16,270 nucleotides of DNA from the NCBI GenBank assembly GCA_002453475.1, contig DKGY01000071.1:32187-48456 (forward strand), in the 5' to 3' direction. The DNA comes from Clostridium sp. UBA6758 (GTDB lineage Bacteria; Bacillota; Clostridia; Clostridiales; Clostridiaceae). The notes under the pieces are model-generated. The model searched no databases and was not told where the DNA came from. It saw nothing but the letters and a program-made list of their open reading frames with translations. Of the stretch, positions 1 through 7,220 are shown in pieces (the first letter of the stretch is position 1; each line of letters starts with the position of its first letter). Both the position numbers and the translations under genes were made by a program.

Positions 1-904
1 GTAGTTTACCAGCACCTTCACCATAAAATTTCAGCTCTCCTATGTCATTCCCGATAATAGATACTAAATTATTAGCATCCTCTACCTTTGCATAAAATGA
101 ATCCTTAGACAAAATATTAGGTTCTACAGATAAATAATAGTTATTGTCTTTAAAAGAAGCCTTTGCTAATAGTTTTACAGTATATCCTAATTCATTTATT
201 TCCTTTGTATCTACTGACTTAATAGTTCTAATCCCTCTACAGTTAATATCTTCTTCCTTTATTTCTCTTTTAAAGGCTATAGTAGATAGAATTGCTAATT
301 TTCTTCTCACATCATATCCATCAATATCATCTGTTGGATCTGCTTCAGCATAGCCTAACTTTTGGGCAATATCTAAGGCCTCAGTAAAGTCTAAATTTTC
401 TCTAATCATCTTGCTTAATATGAAATTAGAAGTACCGTTTAATATACTATTTATCTCTTCAATATCATTTAAGGTTACTTGTTGCTTTAAAGGTTTAACA
501 ATAGGAACTCCACCTGCCACACTAGCTTCATATAAGAATGCTCTTTTATTTTTATTTGCTAAATCTATAAGCTCCTTCATATGCTTTGCAACCACTGCTT
601 TATTGGCAGTTATTACATGTTTACCTGTAGTTAAAGCATATTTTATATATTCATAGGCTTCTTTTATACCTCCTATGGCTTCTATAACTATATCTATATC
701 AGTATCATCTAAAATAAAATAAGCATTATCCGTTAATTTATTTTTACATTCCTTTATACTTCTATCCTTATTTATATCTTTAATAAAAATTTTATTTATG
801 GACAGCTCTTCACCTAATAATGACCTAAAAAAATCTTTTCTTTTATTTATAATTTCATAAACTCCTGTGCCTACAGTTCCAAATCCTAATAATCCTATAT
901 TCAT
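1..904 (-). CDS. hom: Homoserine dehydrogenase, C-terminus cut by window edge
   Basis: NAD(P)-dependent enzyme reducing aspartate 4-semialdehyde to homoserine, the branch point to methionine and threonine; cytoplasmic. My translation starts MNIGLLGFGTVGTG, with the Rossmann GxGxxG loop at residues 7-12. Further in are ITANKA, SVAGGVPIV and NGTSNFILSKM, typical of the catalytic domain of the family. The start ATG (904-902) follows a good GAGGAG site about 10 nt upstream. About 301 codons are visible with no stop; family members run to roughly 400-430 residues, so the end, and the ACT domain if there is one, lie outside. It is 40 nt downstream of metA on the same strand with no obvious terminator between, so it is probably the third gene of the SAM-controlled met operon. 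No frame disruption is seen in the visible part. Confidence 0.93.
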   Translation of the reverse strand, partial: MNIGLLGFGTVGTGVYEIINKRKDFFRSLLGEELSINKIFIKDINKDRSIKECKNKLTDNAYFILDDTDIDIVIEAIGGIKEAYEYIKYALTTGKHVITANKAVVAKHMKELIDLANKNKRAFLYEASVAGGVPIVKPLKQQVTLNDIEEINSILNGTSNFILSKMIRENLDFTEALDIAQKLGYAEADPTDDIDGYDVRRKLAILSTIAFKREIKEEDINCRGIRTIKSVDTKEINELGYTVKLLAKASFKDNNYYLSVEPNILSKDSFYAKVEDANNLVSIIGNDIGELKFYGEGAGKL

Positions 905-944
905 AAAAATCTCACTCCTCATTTAATATAATTAGTTACATGTT

Positions 945-1829
945 TTAACTTTTAACTAAATATTCCCTTATCCAATTCGTAAATAAACGCTGTGAATAAC
1001 TACTCCAATCTAAGTTAGTTTTTTTACTTGAATCATCATTAGGAAAATAATTTTTAGGTAAGTTTATATTTAGTCCATTTTTTATATCTCTTTCATATTC
1101 CTCTTTTAAAGTATACTGATCATACTCAGGATGTCCTGTAATATAAATTTGTTTTCTATCTTTAGTGCTTAACATATAAATACCAGCTTCTTCTGATTCA
1201 CATAAGACTTCTAATTCTTTTATTTTTTCTATATCTTGTTTTCTAACTTTTCCATATCTTGAATGAGGAACTATAAATCCATCATTAAATTCTTTTAATA
1301 GGGGCGAATTTTTATTTACTACTACATGAGAAAAAACTCCGAATATCTTTTCTGTCGTTACACATTTATTTATCCCATAATTGTGATATAATCCTGCTAT
1401 AGCAGCCCAACATATATATAAGGTTGACTTTACTTTTTGGTTAGAATAATCAATTACTCTCTTTAGTTCCCCCCAGTATTCGATATCATTAAAATCTAAA
1501 AATTCTAAGGGAGCTCCAGTAATAATAATCCCTTCATAACTACTATTTTCTATCTGCCTCAGGGATTTATAATATCTCTCTAAATAGGTTTTATCTATAT
1601 TTCGTGGAGTATGTGATTCCATATACAAGAAATCCACCTTTATATTTATATTCATATTGCCAAATATATTTAGAAACTGAAATTCTGTTTCACATTTTTT
1701 AGGCATTAAGTTTACAACTAAAATACATATCACATCTGAATGGTAACTGTGCGAAGTATCCTCTATTTGGATTCCATGATTAATTAACTTATTAACTGAT
1801 AAAAGATTTTTATCTACTATTAAGGACAT
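945..1829 (-). CDS. metA: Homoserine O-acyltransferase (MetA), predicted acetyl-CoA specific
   Basis: MetA-family enzyme (294 aa) that activates homoserine by acylating its hydroxyl group, the first committed step of methionine synthesis. The nucleophile is Cys140 in YICWAAIAGLYHNYG, and the His/Glu pair is His233 and Glu235 in ITGHPEYD. VNLMPKK near residue 40 is a family signature. Residue Glu109 (GAPLE) matches the Glu that marks acetyl-CoA use in Bacillus cereus MetA, where the succinyl enzymes have Gly; I infer O-acetylhomoserine as product. This fits the neighbour metY, which uses that product. Next to the nucleophile the usual WGAQAG reads WAAIAG, a mild departure. It starts 4 nt after the metY stop, so translation is probably coupled; its own Shine-Dalgarno (AAGGA about 11 nt upstream) lies inside the end of metY. 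Confidence 0.93.
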   Translation of the reverse strand: MSLIVDKNLLSVNKLINHGIQIEDTSHSYHSDVICILVVNLMPKKCETEFQFLNIFGNMNINIKVDFLYMESHTPRNIDKTYLERYYKSLRQIENSSYEGIIITGAPLEFLDFNDIEYWGELKRVIDYSNQKVKSTLYICWAAIAGLYHNYGINKCVTTEKIFGVFSHVVVNKNSPLLKEFNDGFIVPHSRYGKVRKQDIEKIKELEVLCESEEAGIYMLSTKDRKQIYITGHPEYDQYTLKEEYERDIKNGLNINLPKNYFPNDDSSKKTNLDWSSYSQRLFTNWIREYLVKS

Positions 1830-1833
1830 TCCA

Positions 1834-3132
1834 TCACCATTCCTTTAAAACTGCTTTTTTAAGAGCTTGATCTATATCTTCTATAAGGTCATCTACATCT
1901 TCTATTCCAATAGACACTCTTATCATATCTGGTGTAACTCCAGCATTTAATTGTTCTTTTTCATTTAGTTGGGCATGAGTAGTACTTGATGGATGTATTA
2001 CAAGGGATTTAGCATCTGCAACATTAGCAAGATGTGAAAATATATTCAATGATTCAATAAATCTTGCACCTTCTTTTACTCCACCTTTTATACCAAATGT
2101 AAATATGGAACCAACACCCTTTGGAAAATATTTTTCTGAAAGAGCATAATATTTATTCCCTTCTAAGCTAGGATAATTTACCCAAGACACAAATGGATGT
2201 TGTTGTAAAAACTCTGCAATTTTTTTAGCATTTGACACATGCCTTTCTACTCTCAATGAAAGAGTTTCTAGTCCTTGTAAAAATAAAAATGAGTTAAAAG
2301 GACTTAAAGATGCTCCTGTATCTCTTAAAAGTTGTACTCTTGCTTTTACAATATAAGCTGCTGCTCCTATATCTTTAGCATATACTATGCCATTATAACT
2401 AGCGTCTGGTTTGTTAAACTCTGGGAATTTGGAATTATTCAACCATTGAAAATTTCCGGAATCTACAATTATTCCACCTATTGAAGTTCCATGTCCACCT
2501 ATAAACTTTGTTGCAGAATGAACTACAATATCAGCTCCATGTTCTATTGGACGTATAAGATATGGTGTCCCAAATGTATTATCTACAATTAGGGGTATGT
2601 TGTGCTCATGAGCAATGTTAGCCACCTCTTCAATATCAATAAGATTTATTCCTGGGTTTCCTATGGTTTCGATATAAATTGCCTTAGTTTTGTCATTTAT
2701 AGACTCTCTAAAATTTTCTATAACATCTGGGTTTACAAATACGGTTTTAATACCTAACTTAGTAAGAGTTGTAGATAAAAGATTGTATGTGCCTCCATAT
2801 AAAGTGCTAACTGCAACGATTTCATCTCCTGCTCCTGCGATATTAATTATGGCATATGTGATTGCAGCAGAACCAGATGCAACTGCAAGAGCACCCACAC
2901 CACCTTCTAAAGCTGCCACTCTTTTTTCAAAAACATCCGTTGTTGGATTCATTATTCTAGTGTAAATATTTCCTTCTTCCTTTAAAGCAAATAGGTTAGC
3001 TCCATGCTCAACGCTATTAAAAACATAGGATGTAGTCTGGTATATGGGAACTGCCCTAGAGCCTGTTACACTATCTACTTCCTGACCTCCATGAACTTGT
3101 AACGTATCAAATTTTAATTTTCTTTCTACCAC
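1834..3132 (-). CDS. metY: O-acetylhomoserine sulfhydrylase (aminocarboxypropyltransferase)
   Basis: PLP enzyme (432 aa) of the Cys/Met metabolism family that combines O-acetylhomoserine with sulfide to give homocysteine. The N-terminal LQVHGGQ and [12 protein letters not shown], the ASGSAA phosphate-binding segment near residue 86, [10 protein letters not shown] near 181 and the PLP lysine Lys209 in [11 protein letters not shown] are all present. Its length fits MetY better than cystathionine gamma-synthase (about 380 aa). The start is a GTG (3132-3130) preceded by AAGGAGAG with 6 nt spacing. It is the first gene after the tandem S-box leader, so transcription should fall when S-adenosylmethionine is high. 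The downstream partner metA supplies the substrate. A minor alternative is a homologue that also accepts methanethiol; sequence alone does not exclude this. Confidence 0.93.
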   Translation of the reverse strand: MVERKLKFDTLQVHGGQEVDSVTGSRAVPIYQTTSYVFNSVEHGANLFALKEEGNIYTRIMNPTTDVFEKRVAALEGGVGALAVASGSAAITYAIINIAGAGDEIVAVSTLYGGTYNLLSTTLTKLGIKTVFVNPDVIENFRESINDKTKAIYIETIGNPGINLIDIEEVANIAHEHNIPLIVDNTFGTPYLIRPIEHGADIVVHSATKFIGGHGTSIGGIIVDSGNFQWLNNSKFPEFNKPDASYNGIVYAKDIGAAAYIVKARVQLLRDTGASLSPFNSFLFLQGLETLSLRVERHVSNAKKIAEFLQQHPFVSWVNYPSLEGNKYYALSEKYFPKGVGSIFTFGIKGGVKEGARFIESLNIFSHLANVADAKSLVIHPSSTTHAQLNEKEQLNAGVTPDMIRVSIGIEDVDDLIEDIDQALKKAVLKEW

Positions 3133-3169
3133 TTTAATCTCTCCTTAAAATATTTTTATTAGATAACAT

Positions 3170-3217
3170 AAAATCCCCTTTCATCTAAATTTAAATAATC
3201 TAGATGAAAGGGGATTT
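3170..3217 (-). terminator. Terminator of the downstream SAM riboswitch
   Basis: A perfect 17-bp inverted repeat (3171-3187 with 3201-3217) with a 13-nt loop lies between the aptamer and metY. On the minus strand it ends GGGGATTTTATG, so the U-run is short (four). Its 5' arm (GATGAAAGGG at 3203-3212 on the plus strand) can instead pair over 10 bp, one of them G-U, with 3245-3254, the 3' strand of aptamer helix P1 plus adjacent bases. That is the expected antiterminator. Terminator and antiterminator are mutually exclusive, with SAM binding favouring the terminator. Confidence 0.85.
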
Positions 3218-3246
3218 ACATACAAGGGTACCCATGTTATAGTTCC

Positions 3247-3364
3247 CTCTCATCTTTCTCTAAATTTATAAAATTAGAGTAGGAATTGGCACCTTTTCAG
3301 ACAAATGGGTCTGAAGGTTGCCGAGGTTTCATAGGGCCTATCCCTCCACCTCTCTTGATAAGAG
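3247..3364 (-). ncRNA. SAM-I (S-box) riboswitch aptamer, proximal copy
   Basis: Reading the minus strand, the block has the S-box core GAGAGGTGGAGGGATAGGCC, then CTATGAAACCTCGGCAACC, and later GGTGCCAATTCC. Helix P1 pairs CTCTTATC (3357-3364) with GATGAGAG (3247-3254) over 8 bp with one G-U. P3 is the AGAC/GTCT hairpin near 3300, and a P4 hairpin CTCTAA/TTTAGAG follows. The aptamer is about 118 nt and lies directly upstream of metY together with its own terminator. The family binds S-adenosylmethionine and stops transcription of methionine genes. This copy shares the conserved core exactly with the distal copy at 3457-3558. Confidence 0.96.
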
Positions 3365-3385
3365 TTTCATTATTAACTTTTAAAT

Positions 3386-3413
3386 ATTATATTTTCTACA
3401 AATAATTTGAAAA
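3386..3413 (-). promoter_or_regulatory. Possible internal promoter between the two riboswitches
   Basis: A perfect minus-strand TATAAT (3386-3391) has TTTTCA (3408-3413) 16 nt upstream, matching four of six -35 positions. It lies downstream of the distal riboswitch terminator, whose U-tract it overlaps, and about 20 nt upstream of the proximal aptamer. If active, metY could be transcribed without passing the distal switch. AT-rich spacer DNA yields such matches by chance, so this is tentative. Confidence 0.35.
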
Positions 3414-3442
3414 ACAAAAAACCTCTTTCACTGAAAGAGGTT
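3408..3442 (-). terminator. Terminator of the distal SAM riboswitch
   Basis: The inverted repeat AACCTCTTTC (3420-3429) with GAAAGAGGTT (3433-3442) gives a 10-bp stem with a 3-nt loop. On the minus strand it is followed by TTTTTTGTTTTTC, a strong U-tract and a classic intrinsic terminator. The sequence CTGAAAGA just before and within the 3' side of P1 (plus-strand TCTTTCAG, 3461-3468) can pair over 8 bp with the terminator arm region at 3431-3438, forming the competing antiterminator. Confidence 0.9.
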
Positions 3443-3456
3443 GTAGCAATCATCTT

Positions 3457-3558
3457 CTTATCTTTCAGCTCATACTGTAGGATTTAGCACCATATATGTA
3501 TATGAACACATTGGTTGCTGGGTTTCATAGGGCCTATCCCTCCACCTCTCGTGATAAG
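3457..3558 (-). ncRNA. SAM-I (S-box) riboswitch aptamer, distal copy
   Basis: A second complete S-box on the minus strand: CTTATCACGAGAGGTGG, GGATAGGCCCTATGAAACC, CAGCAACC and ATGGTGCTAAATCC are in the expected order. P1 pairs CTTATC (3553-3558) with GATAAG (3457-3462), shorter than in the proximal copy. The aptamer is about 102 nt. It sits about 20-25 nt after the predicted transcription start of the consensus promoter at 3587-3615 and has its own strong terminator. No coding region lies between it and the proximal riboswitch, so the two form a tandem leader for metY-metA-hom. Confidence 0.95.
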
Positions 3559-3586
3559 TATTATATTAAATATTTTATTACATTCC

Positions 3587-3615
3587 ATTATAATGACTAT
3601 AGATGTCCATGTCAA
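3587..3615 (-). promoter_or_regulatory. Consensus sigma-A promoter of the met operon
   Basis: On the minus strand TTGACA (3610-3615) and TATAAT (3587-3592) are separated by exactly 17 nt. Both hexamers match the housekeeping consensus fully. Initiation would be near 3580, so the distal S-box aptamer begins about 20 nt into the transcript. The strong promoter fits a gene set controlled by premature termination rather than at initiation. The stretch 3616-3766, between this promoter and motB, holds nothing else I can support; in particular there is no clear motB terminator. Confidence 0.85.
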
Positions 3616-3766
3616 TAACTTTTTTATATAATGTACAATTAAACTAGAATATCAAAGTAAATACTCTATATCCATAGATTTATTAATATTATACTTCTTT
3701 ATATGCTTATTATTGAAAAAGTCAACTAGTTTTTAAAAATAAAGTTTATTTATCTAATTCAATTAA

Positions 3767-4511
3767 TTACTTTTTTTCCTTATCAGAAGGTGAATACTTA
3801 CGTACTACAAAAATTTCCACTCTTCTATTTTTAGCTCTACCTTCTTCTGTAGAATTATCAAATTTAGGCATATATTTAGCATAAGCTTGAATAGACATTT
3901 TTTCTGCACTAACTCCGCCTGATTCAGTCATAAAATTCATTACATTTATAGCACGCATTGAACTTAACTCCCAATTAGAATGAAAGTTTTTATTATTTAT
4001 AGGCACATTATCTGTATGTCCAACTATTTTAATATCATTATCTAGCTCACCTACTATTTTAGAAATTTCTAAAAGAAAAGGAGTTGATTCATTTAACACT
4101 TTTGCATCTCCAGAATTAAAAAGTATAACATCTTGTATCGATATTTCTAGGCCTCCCTCATTAAGTTCAACTTTAACATTATCTGAATACCCTTCACTCC
4201 CTATTTTCTGCTGCAACATTTCTTTAACCTGTTCCATTTGACTTTCTTCAGCTTCTGGATTTGAAATACCTTCTAATCCAGATTCATTTAAAGTTTGGCC
4301 CTGGCTAGTACCATGTTGAATTATTCCTTTACTCCCTGAAAAAATTGAATTAAATTCTCCGCTAACTTTTTCTAACTTTTCTTTATCTAATCTTACTCAT
4401 AGCAAACATAACAATGAAAAGCGCTAATAATAATGTTAGCATATCAGCATAAGGAATAAGCCATGTTTCATCAACATGCTCTTCGTGATGTTCTTTCTTT
4501 CTACTCATCAT
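3767..4511 (-). pseudogene. motB: Flagellar stator protein MotB, broken by a +1 frameshift
   Basis: MotB anchors the proton-driven stator to peptidoglycan. The start is ATGATG (4511-4506) after a GGGGG site, 8 nt past the motA stop. The first frame reads residues 1-42: a charged tail, WLIPYADMLTLLLALF with the proton-binding Asp23, then MSKIR and a stop at TAA. The following frame continues without a gap: DKEKLEKVSGEFNSIFSG, a linker, and an OmpA-like peptidoglycan-binding domain (IVGHTDNVPINN, SNWELSSMRA) to the stop at 3767. Removing one base, most simply the A at 4388 (ATT-A-GAT), joins MSKI to DKEKLE and gives a 247-residue protein of normal MotB length. No slippery heptamer or release-factor-type shift site is evident. 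Mutation or sequence error are the main explanations. The downstream frame contains a 156-codon open segment from Met92 that lacks the membrane helix. Confidence 0.9.
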
Positions 4512-4519
4512 TATGCCCC

Positions 4520-5301
4520 CTATTTACTATTATTATCCTCTTCATATTTGATTCTATCTCTCGGCTTTAGCATACTAACTAACTTTTCTTCTATGCTTTT
4601 AGGTTTTTTACCCTCTTGAATCATCAGTATTCCTTCAAGCATAATATACATATTATTTATCTCTTCATTTAATTTTCTCTTCATTCTAGATGCAAATGGA
4701 TGGCAAATCACGTATCCAAAGAAAATACCATAAAGTGTCGCAACAAAGGCTGCTGCTATCATATGTCCTAGCTTTTCTGTATCATTCAAGTTTCCAAGTG
4801 CACCAATTAATCCTATTACTGCTCCTAAAACTCCTAGGGTTGGAGCTGCTCCACCTGCTGTTGTAAAAATTGAAGCGCCCACACGATGTCTTTCTTCCAT
4901 GCTCTCAATTTCAACATTTAAAACATCACTAACAAATGCTGGTTCTGACCCATCCACTATCATTTCAAGCCCTTTTTTTATAAATTTATTTTCTATACCC
5001 TGTATAGTATTTTCAAGTGATAGCAGACCATTTTTTCGAGTTATTTGTGCTATTTCTACAATTTGTTTAATAATTAAACCTGGCTCTTTTTTTTCTTCCC
5101 TAAAAAGTGCTTTAAATATTTTAGGGACTTCAAGAAAATCATTTTTAGGAAAAGAATTCATTACTGCTGCACTAGTACCAATGAGGATTATAATTGCCGC
5201 AGCTGGATTCAATAGTACTAAAACATCTGCCCCTTTTACAATCATCCCTACAATCACTGCAAAAAACCCATAATTACACCAAAAAATAAAAAAATATCCA
5301 T
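4520..5301 (-). pseudogene. motA: Flagellar stator protein MotA, broken by a one-base deletion in a T-run
   Basis: MotA forms the proton channel around MotB. The natural start is ATG 5301-5299, with an excellent AAGGAGG site 7 nt upstream. From there the frame reads MDIFLFFGVIMGFLQ and stops. The remainder is open one frame over: VIVGMIVKGADVLVLLNP, then the family segments FPKNDF, EMIVDG, GGAAPTLGVLGAVIGLIGALG and AFVATLYGIFFGYVICHPFASRMKRK. Adding one T to the six-T run (plus-strand A-run 5261-5266) restores GFFAVIVGM and a 260-residue MotA. A GTG at 5257 could start a 245-residue product, but it has no ribosome binding site and would lack most of the first membrane helix. The gene is co-directional with motB, which is also frameshifted. 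Length-dependent slippage at the T-run is an alternative to permanent loss. Confidence 0.88.
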
Positions 5302-5423
5302 TTTATCCTCCTTAATTTCACCTTTTAAATTTTGTGCACCTAAAATTAAAAATTATAATACCTCTTTATAAATAGTTTACTTTTCTATATAGCTATCTTA
5401 TTGAAAATTCCTCCTATATATCT

Positions 5424-5452
5424 AATAGTTTTAAATGTAATTTAAAACTATT
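5424..5452. repeat. 29-nt perfect inverted repeat upstream of motA
   Basis: AATAGTTTTAAAT and its exact reverse complement are separated by GTA: 13-bp arms with a 3-nt centre. It lies about 120 nt upstream of motA and 240 nt upstream of the divergent CBS-protein promoter. There is no T-run on either side, so an intrinsic terminator is unlikely. It could be an operator dyad or a leader hairpin. The surrounding region 5302-5695 is AT-rich and otherwise holds only the motA ribosome binding site (5306-5312) and a weak minus-strand TATAAT at 5352-5357. Confidence 0.6.
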
Positions 5453-5695
5453 TCTCACAATCTATACTTAGATAAAATTTTATAGGAGAATTATATCACT
5501 AAAAATATAATTAAAATTTAGCATAATAAGCATTTAACTTAAATTTAACCATTCTATAACAGAACCAATATTACCTATATACTAATGAGTTTATTAGAAT
5601 AAAGATTAGTTAAGTAAATCTCATGTATTTATAGTTTAGAGTAAGTAAACTTAATCTTTTTACCATATTTAACCTAGAACAATTGACTTTGTTGT

Positions 5696-5725
5696 TTGAT
5701 TCCTACTAAACTAATATGCTATAAT
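5696..5725 (+). promoter_or_regulatory. Promoter of the CNNM/CBS-domain protein gene
   Basis: TTGATT (5696-5701) and a perfect TATAAT (5720-5725) are 18 nt apart, predicting initiation near 5732. The -10 box overlaps the ATG at 5724, so that in-frame ATG cannot be the start for a transcript made here. This supports the downstream start at 5763. Confidence 0.7.
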
Positions 5726-5762
5726 GAGTTCACTATATTTTAAAATAAGGGGGAATATAAGA

Positions 5763-7079
5763 ATGGACGGGAGCCCCAGTGGCAGTTTTATTCTAATCTT
5801 TTTACTAATCTTAATAAATGCTTTCTTTGCATCTGCAGAAATGGCAATTGTATCTTTAAACAAAACTAAACTAAATCTTTTAGCAGATGAAGGTAATAAG
5901 AAGGCCTTACTTCTTCAAAAAATTTTAAAGGATCCTAATAATTTCTTATCTACTATCCAAGTAGGAATTACCTTTGCAGGTTTCTTTGCATCTGCTTCAG
6001 CAGCTACATCTATTTCTGTAGGCTTTTCAGATACACTATCCGGATTTGGTATACCATACAGTGATAAAATAGCTCTAATTGCAATAACCTTACTTATATC
6101 TTATCTAACTTTAGTTCTAGGAGAACTAGTTCCAAAGAGAATAGCTCTTCAAAATTCAGAGAAGGTAGCTATGTTTTCTATAAAAGCTATAGTTCTTATA
6201 TCTAAATTTACTAAACCTTTCGTATGGTTTTTATCTTGTTCTACTAATCTTATAATGAGACTCTTTGGAATTAAGACAGATGGTATAGAAGATCAGGTTT
6301 CAAGAGAAGAAATCAGAAGTCTTATTGAAATTGGGCAAGAACAGGGTGCTATTAATAAGATAGAGCGTGAGATGATTGATGGTATAATTGAGTTTGATGA
6401 CACCATGGCTAAAGAAATCATGACACCACGAACTGAAACATACTTATTAGATGTAAATGATTCCATTAAAGACAACATAAGTTATATCCTAAGTGAAAGT
6501 TTTTCAAGAATACCTGTCTATGATAAGGACTTTGATAATATTGTAGGTGTGCTTTATATGAAAGATATATTTGCAAGCATAGTAGAAAAAGGTATAGACA
6601 ATATTTCTATTAACGATATAATGAAAAAGCCTTATTTTGTTCCTGAGACAAATTCTATTGATAATTTATTCAGAGAACTTCAGACAAATAGGAATCATAT
6701 GGCTATATTAATAGATGAATATGGTGGTTTTTCAGGTATTGTTACCATAGAAGACATTATTGAAGAAGTAATGGGCGAAATTTGTGATGAATTCGATAAT
6801 GAGCAACCTGAAATAGAAAAAATAGATGAGGAAAACTATATAGTTAGTGGATTACTTACCCTATCTGATTTGAATGATTTTTTAAATATCTCTTTAGATT
6901 CAGAAGTTGCAGATACTATAGGTGGTTTATTCCTTGAAACCTTTGGAACTTTCCCTAAGGACACAAATAACCATCAAGTTCAAATAGATAATATAACCCT
7001 AAAACTTTTAGCCTTAGATGATAGAAGAATAGATAAAATTCATCTTATAATAAATAAAAGTAACAGTGCTGAATTTTAA
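5763..7079 (+). CDS. CNNM/CBS-domain membrane protein (CorC/HlyC, TlyC family)
   Basis: A membrane protein (438 aa from the start chosen) with an N-terminal CNNM (DUF21) domain of about three or four helices, residues 8-185. It includes FFASAEMAIVSLNKTKL and the conserved LGELVPKR at about 119-126. A pair of CBS domains follows (about 215-340, with EIMTPRT at 218-224 and DEYGGFSGIVTIEDIIEE near 318), then a C-terminal CorC/HlyC domain (about 355-430). Family members are linked to magnesium or divalent-cation transport; the old name hemolysin is historical. I chose ATG 5763 because AAGGGGG lies 9 nt upstream and the promoter -10 box overlaps the earlier in-frame ATG at 5724. The gene is single and convergent with the ABC exporter pair. 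Its substrate cannot be read from the sequence. Confidence 0.9.
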   Translation: MDGSPSGSFILIFLLILINAFFASAEMAIVSLNKTKLNLLADEGNKKALLLQKILKDPNNFLSTIQVGITFAGFFASASAATSISVGFSDTLSGFGIPYSDKIALIAITLLISYLTLVLGELVPKRIALQNSEKVAMFSIKAIVLISKFTKPFVWFLSCSTNLIMRLFGIKTDGIEDQVSREEIRSLIEIGQEQGAINKIEREMIDGIIEFDDTMAKEIMTPRTETYLLDVNDSIKDNISYILSESFSRIPVYDKDFDNIVGVLYMKDIFASIVEKGIDNISINDIMKKPYFVPETNSIDNLFRELQTNRNHMAILIDEYGGFSGIVTIEDIIEEVMGEICDEFDNEQPEIEKIDEENYIVSGLLTLSDLNDFLNISLDSEVADTIGGLFLETFGTFPKDTNNHQVQIDNITLKLLALDDRRIDKIHLIINKSNSAEF

Positions 7080-7112
7080 TTTAAAGTAGTTACTTAAATT
7101 GAATATAAATTT

Positions 7113-7210
7113 GGCTATCTAAAAAAACTAATACCATAAAATAATTTTACATTTATATTATTAAGTGCAAATTTATTTTTATGGTATTAGTTAATTATTT
7201 TAAGATAGCC
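7113..7210. terminator. Long nested inverted repeat between convergent genes, probable bidirectional terminator
   Basis: GGCTATCT (7113-7120) pairs with AGATAGCC (7203-7210), and inside it AACTAATACCATAAA (7126-7140) pairs perfectly over 15 bp with 7178-7192, leaving a 37-nt loop. On the minus strand the inner stem is followed by seven T (plus-strand A-run 7121-7127), a good terminator for the ABC genes ending at 7221. On the plus strand the outer stem is followed by TTTTAAT, weaker, for the gene ending at 7079. A small imperfect hairpin (about 7077-7101) sits just after that stop codon. Confidence 0.75.
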
Positions 7211-7220
7211 TTTTAATAAA

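Noticed and set aside
144..656. Small plus-strand open frames of 69 and 81 codons
   Set aside because: They lie antisense to the clear homoserine dehydrogenase frame and show no family features or good ribosome binding sites.
3222..3237. Near-palindrome around GGGTACCC in the met leader
   Set aside because: It has no room for a hairpin loop and lies in the riboswitch linker; no function is evident.
4380..4400. Programmed frameshifting in motB
   Set aside because: No slippery heptamer, no CTTTGA-type site and no upstream Shine-Dalgarno-like stimulator is seen.
4520..5257. A 245-residue MotA starting at GTG 5257 as an intact gene
   Set aside because: There is no ribosome binding site, the first membrane helix would be lost, and a perfect site with ATG exists at 5301 in the other frame, so a frameshifted gene explains it better.
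5352..5384. A sigma-D (flagellar) promoter for motA
   Set aside because: TAAA and a -10-like TATTATAA have the right 15-nt spacing, but only half of the -10 consensus matches.
5601..5659. Hairpin AAAGATTA/TAATCTTT between motA and the CBS gene
   Set aside because: Only 8 bp pair cleanly around a 43-nt loop in very AT-rich DNA; chance is a sufficient explanation.
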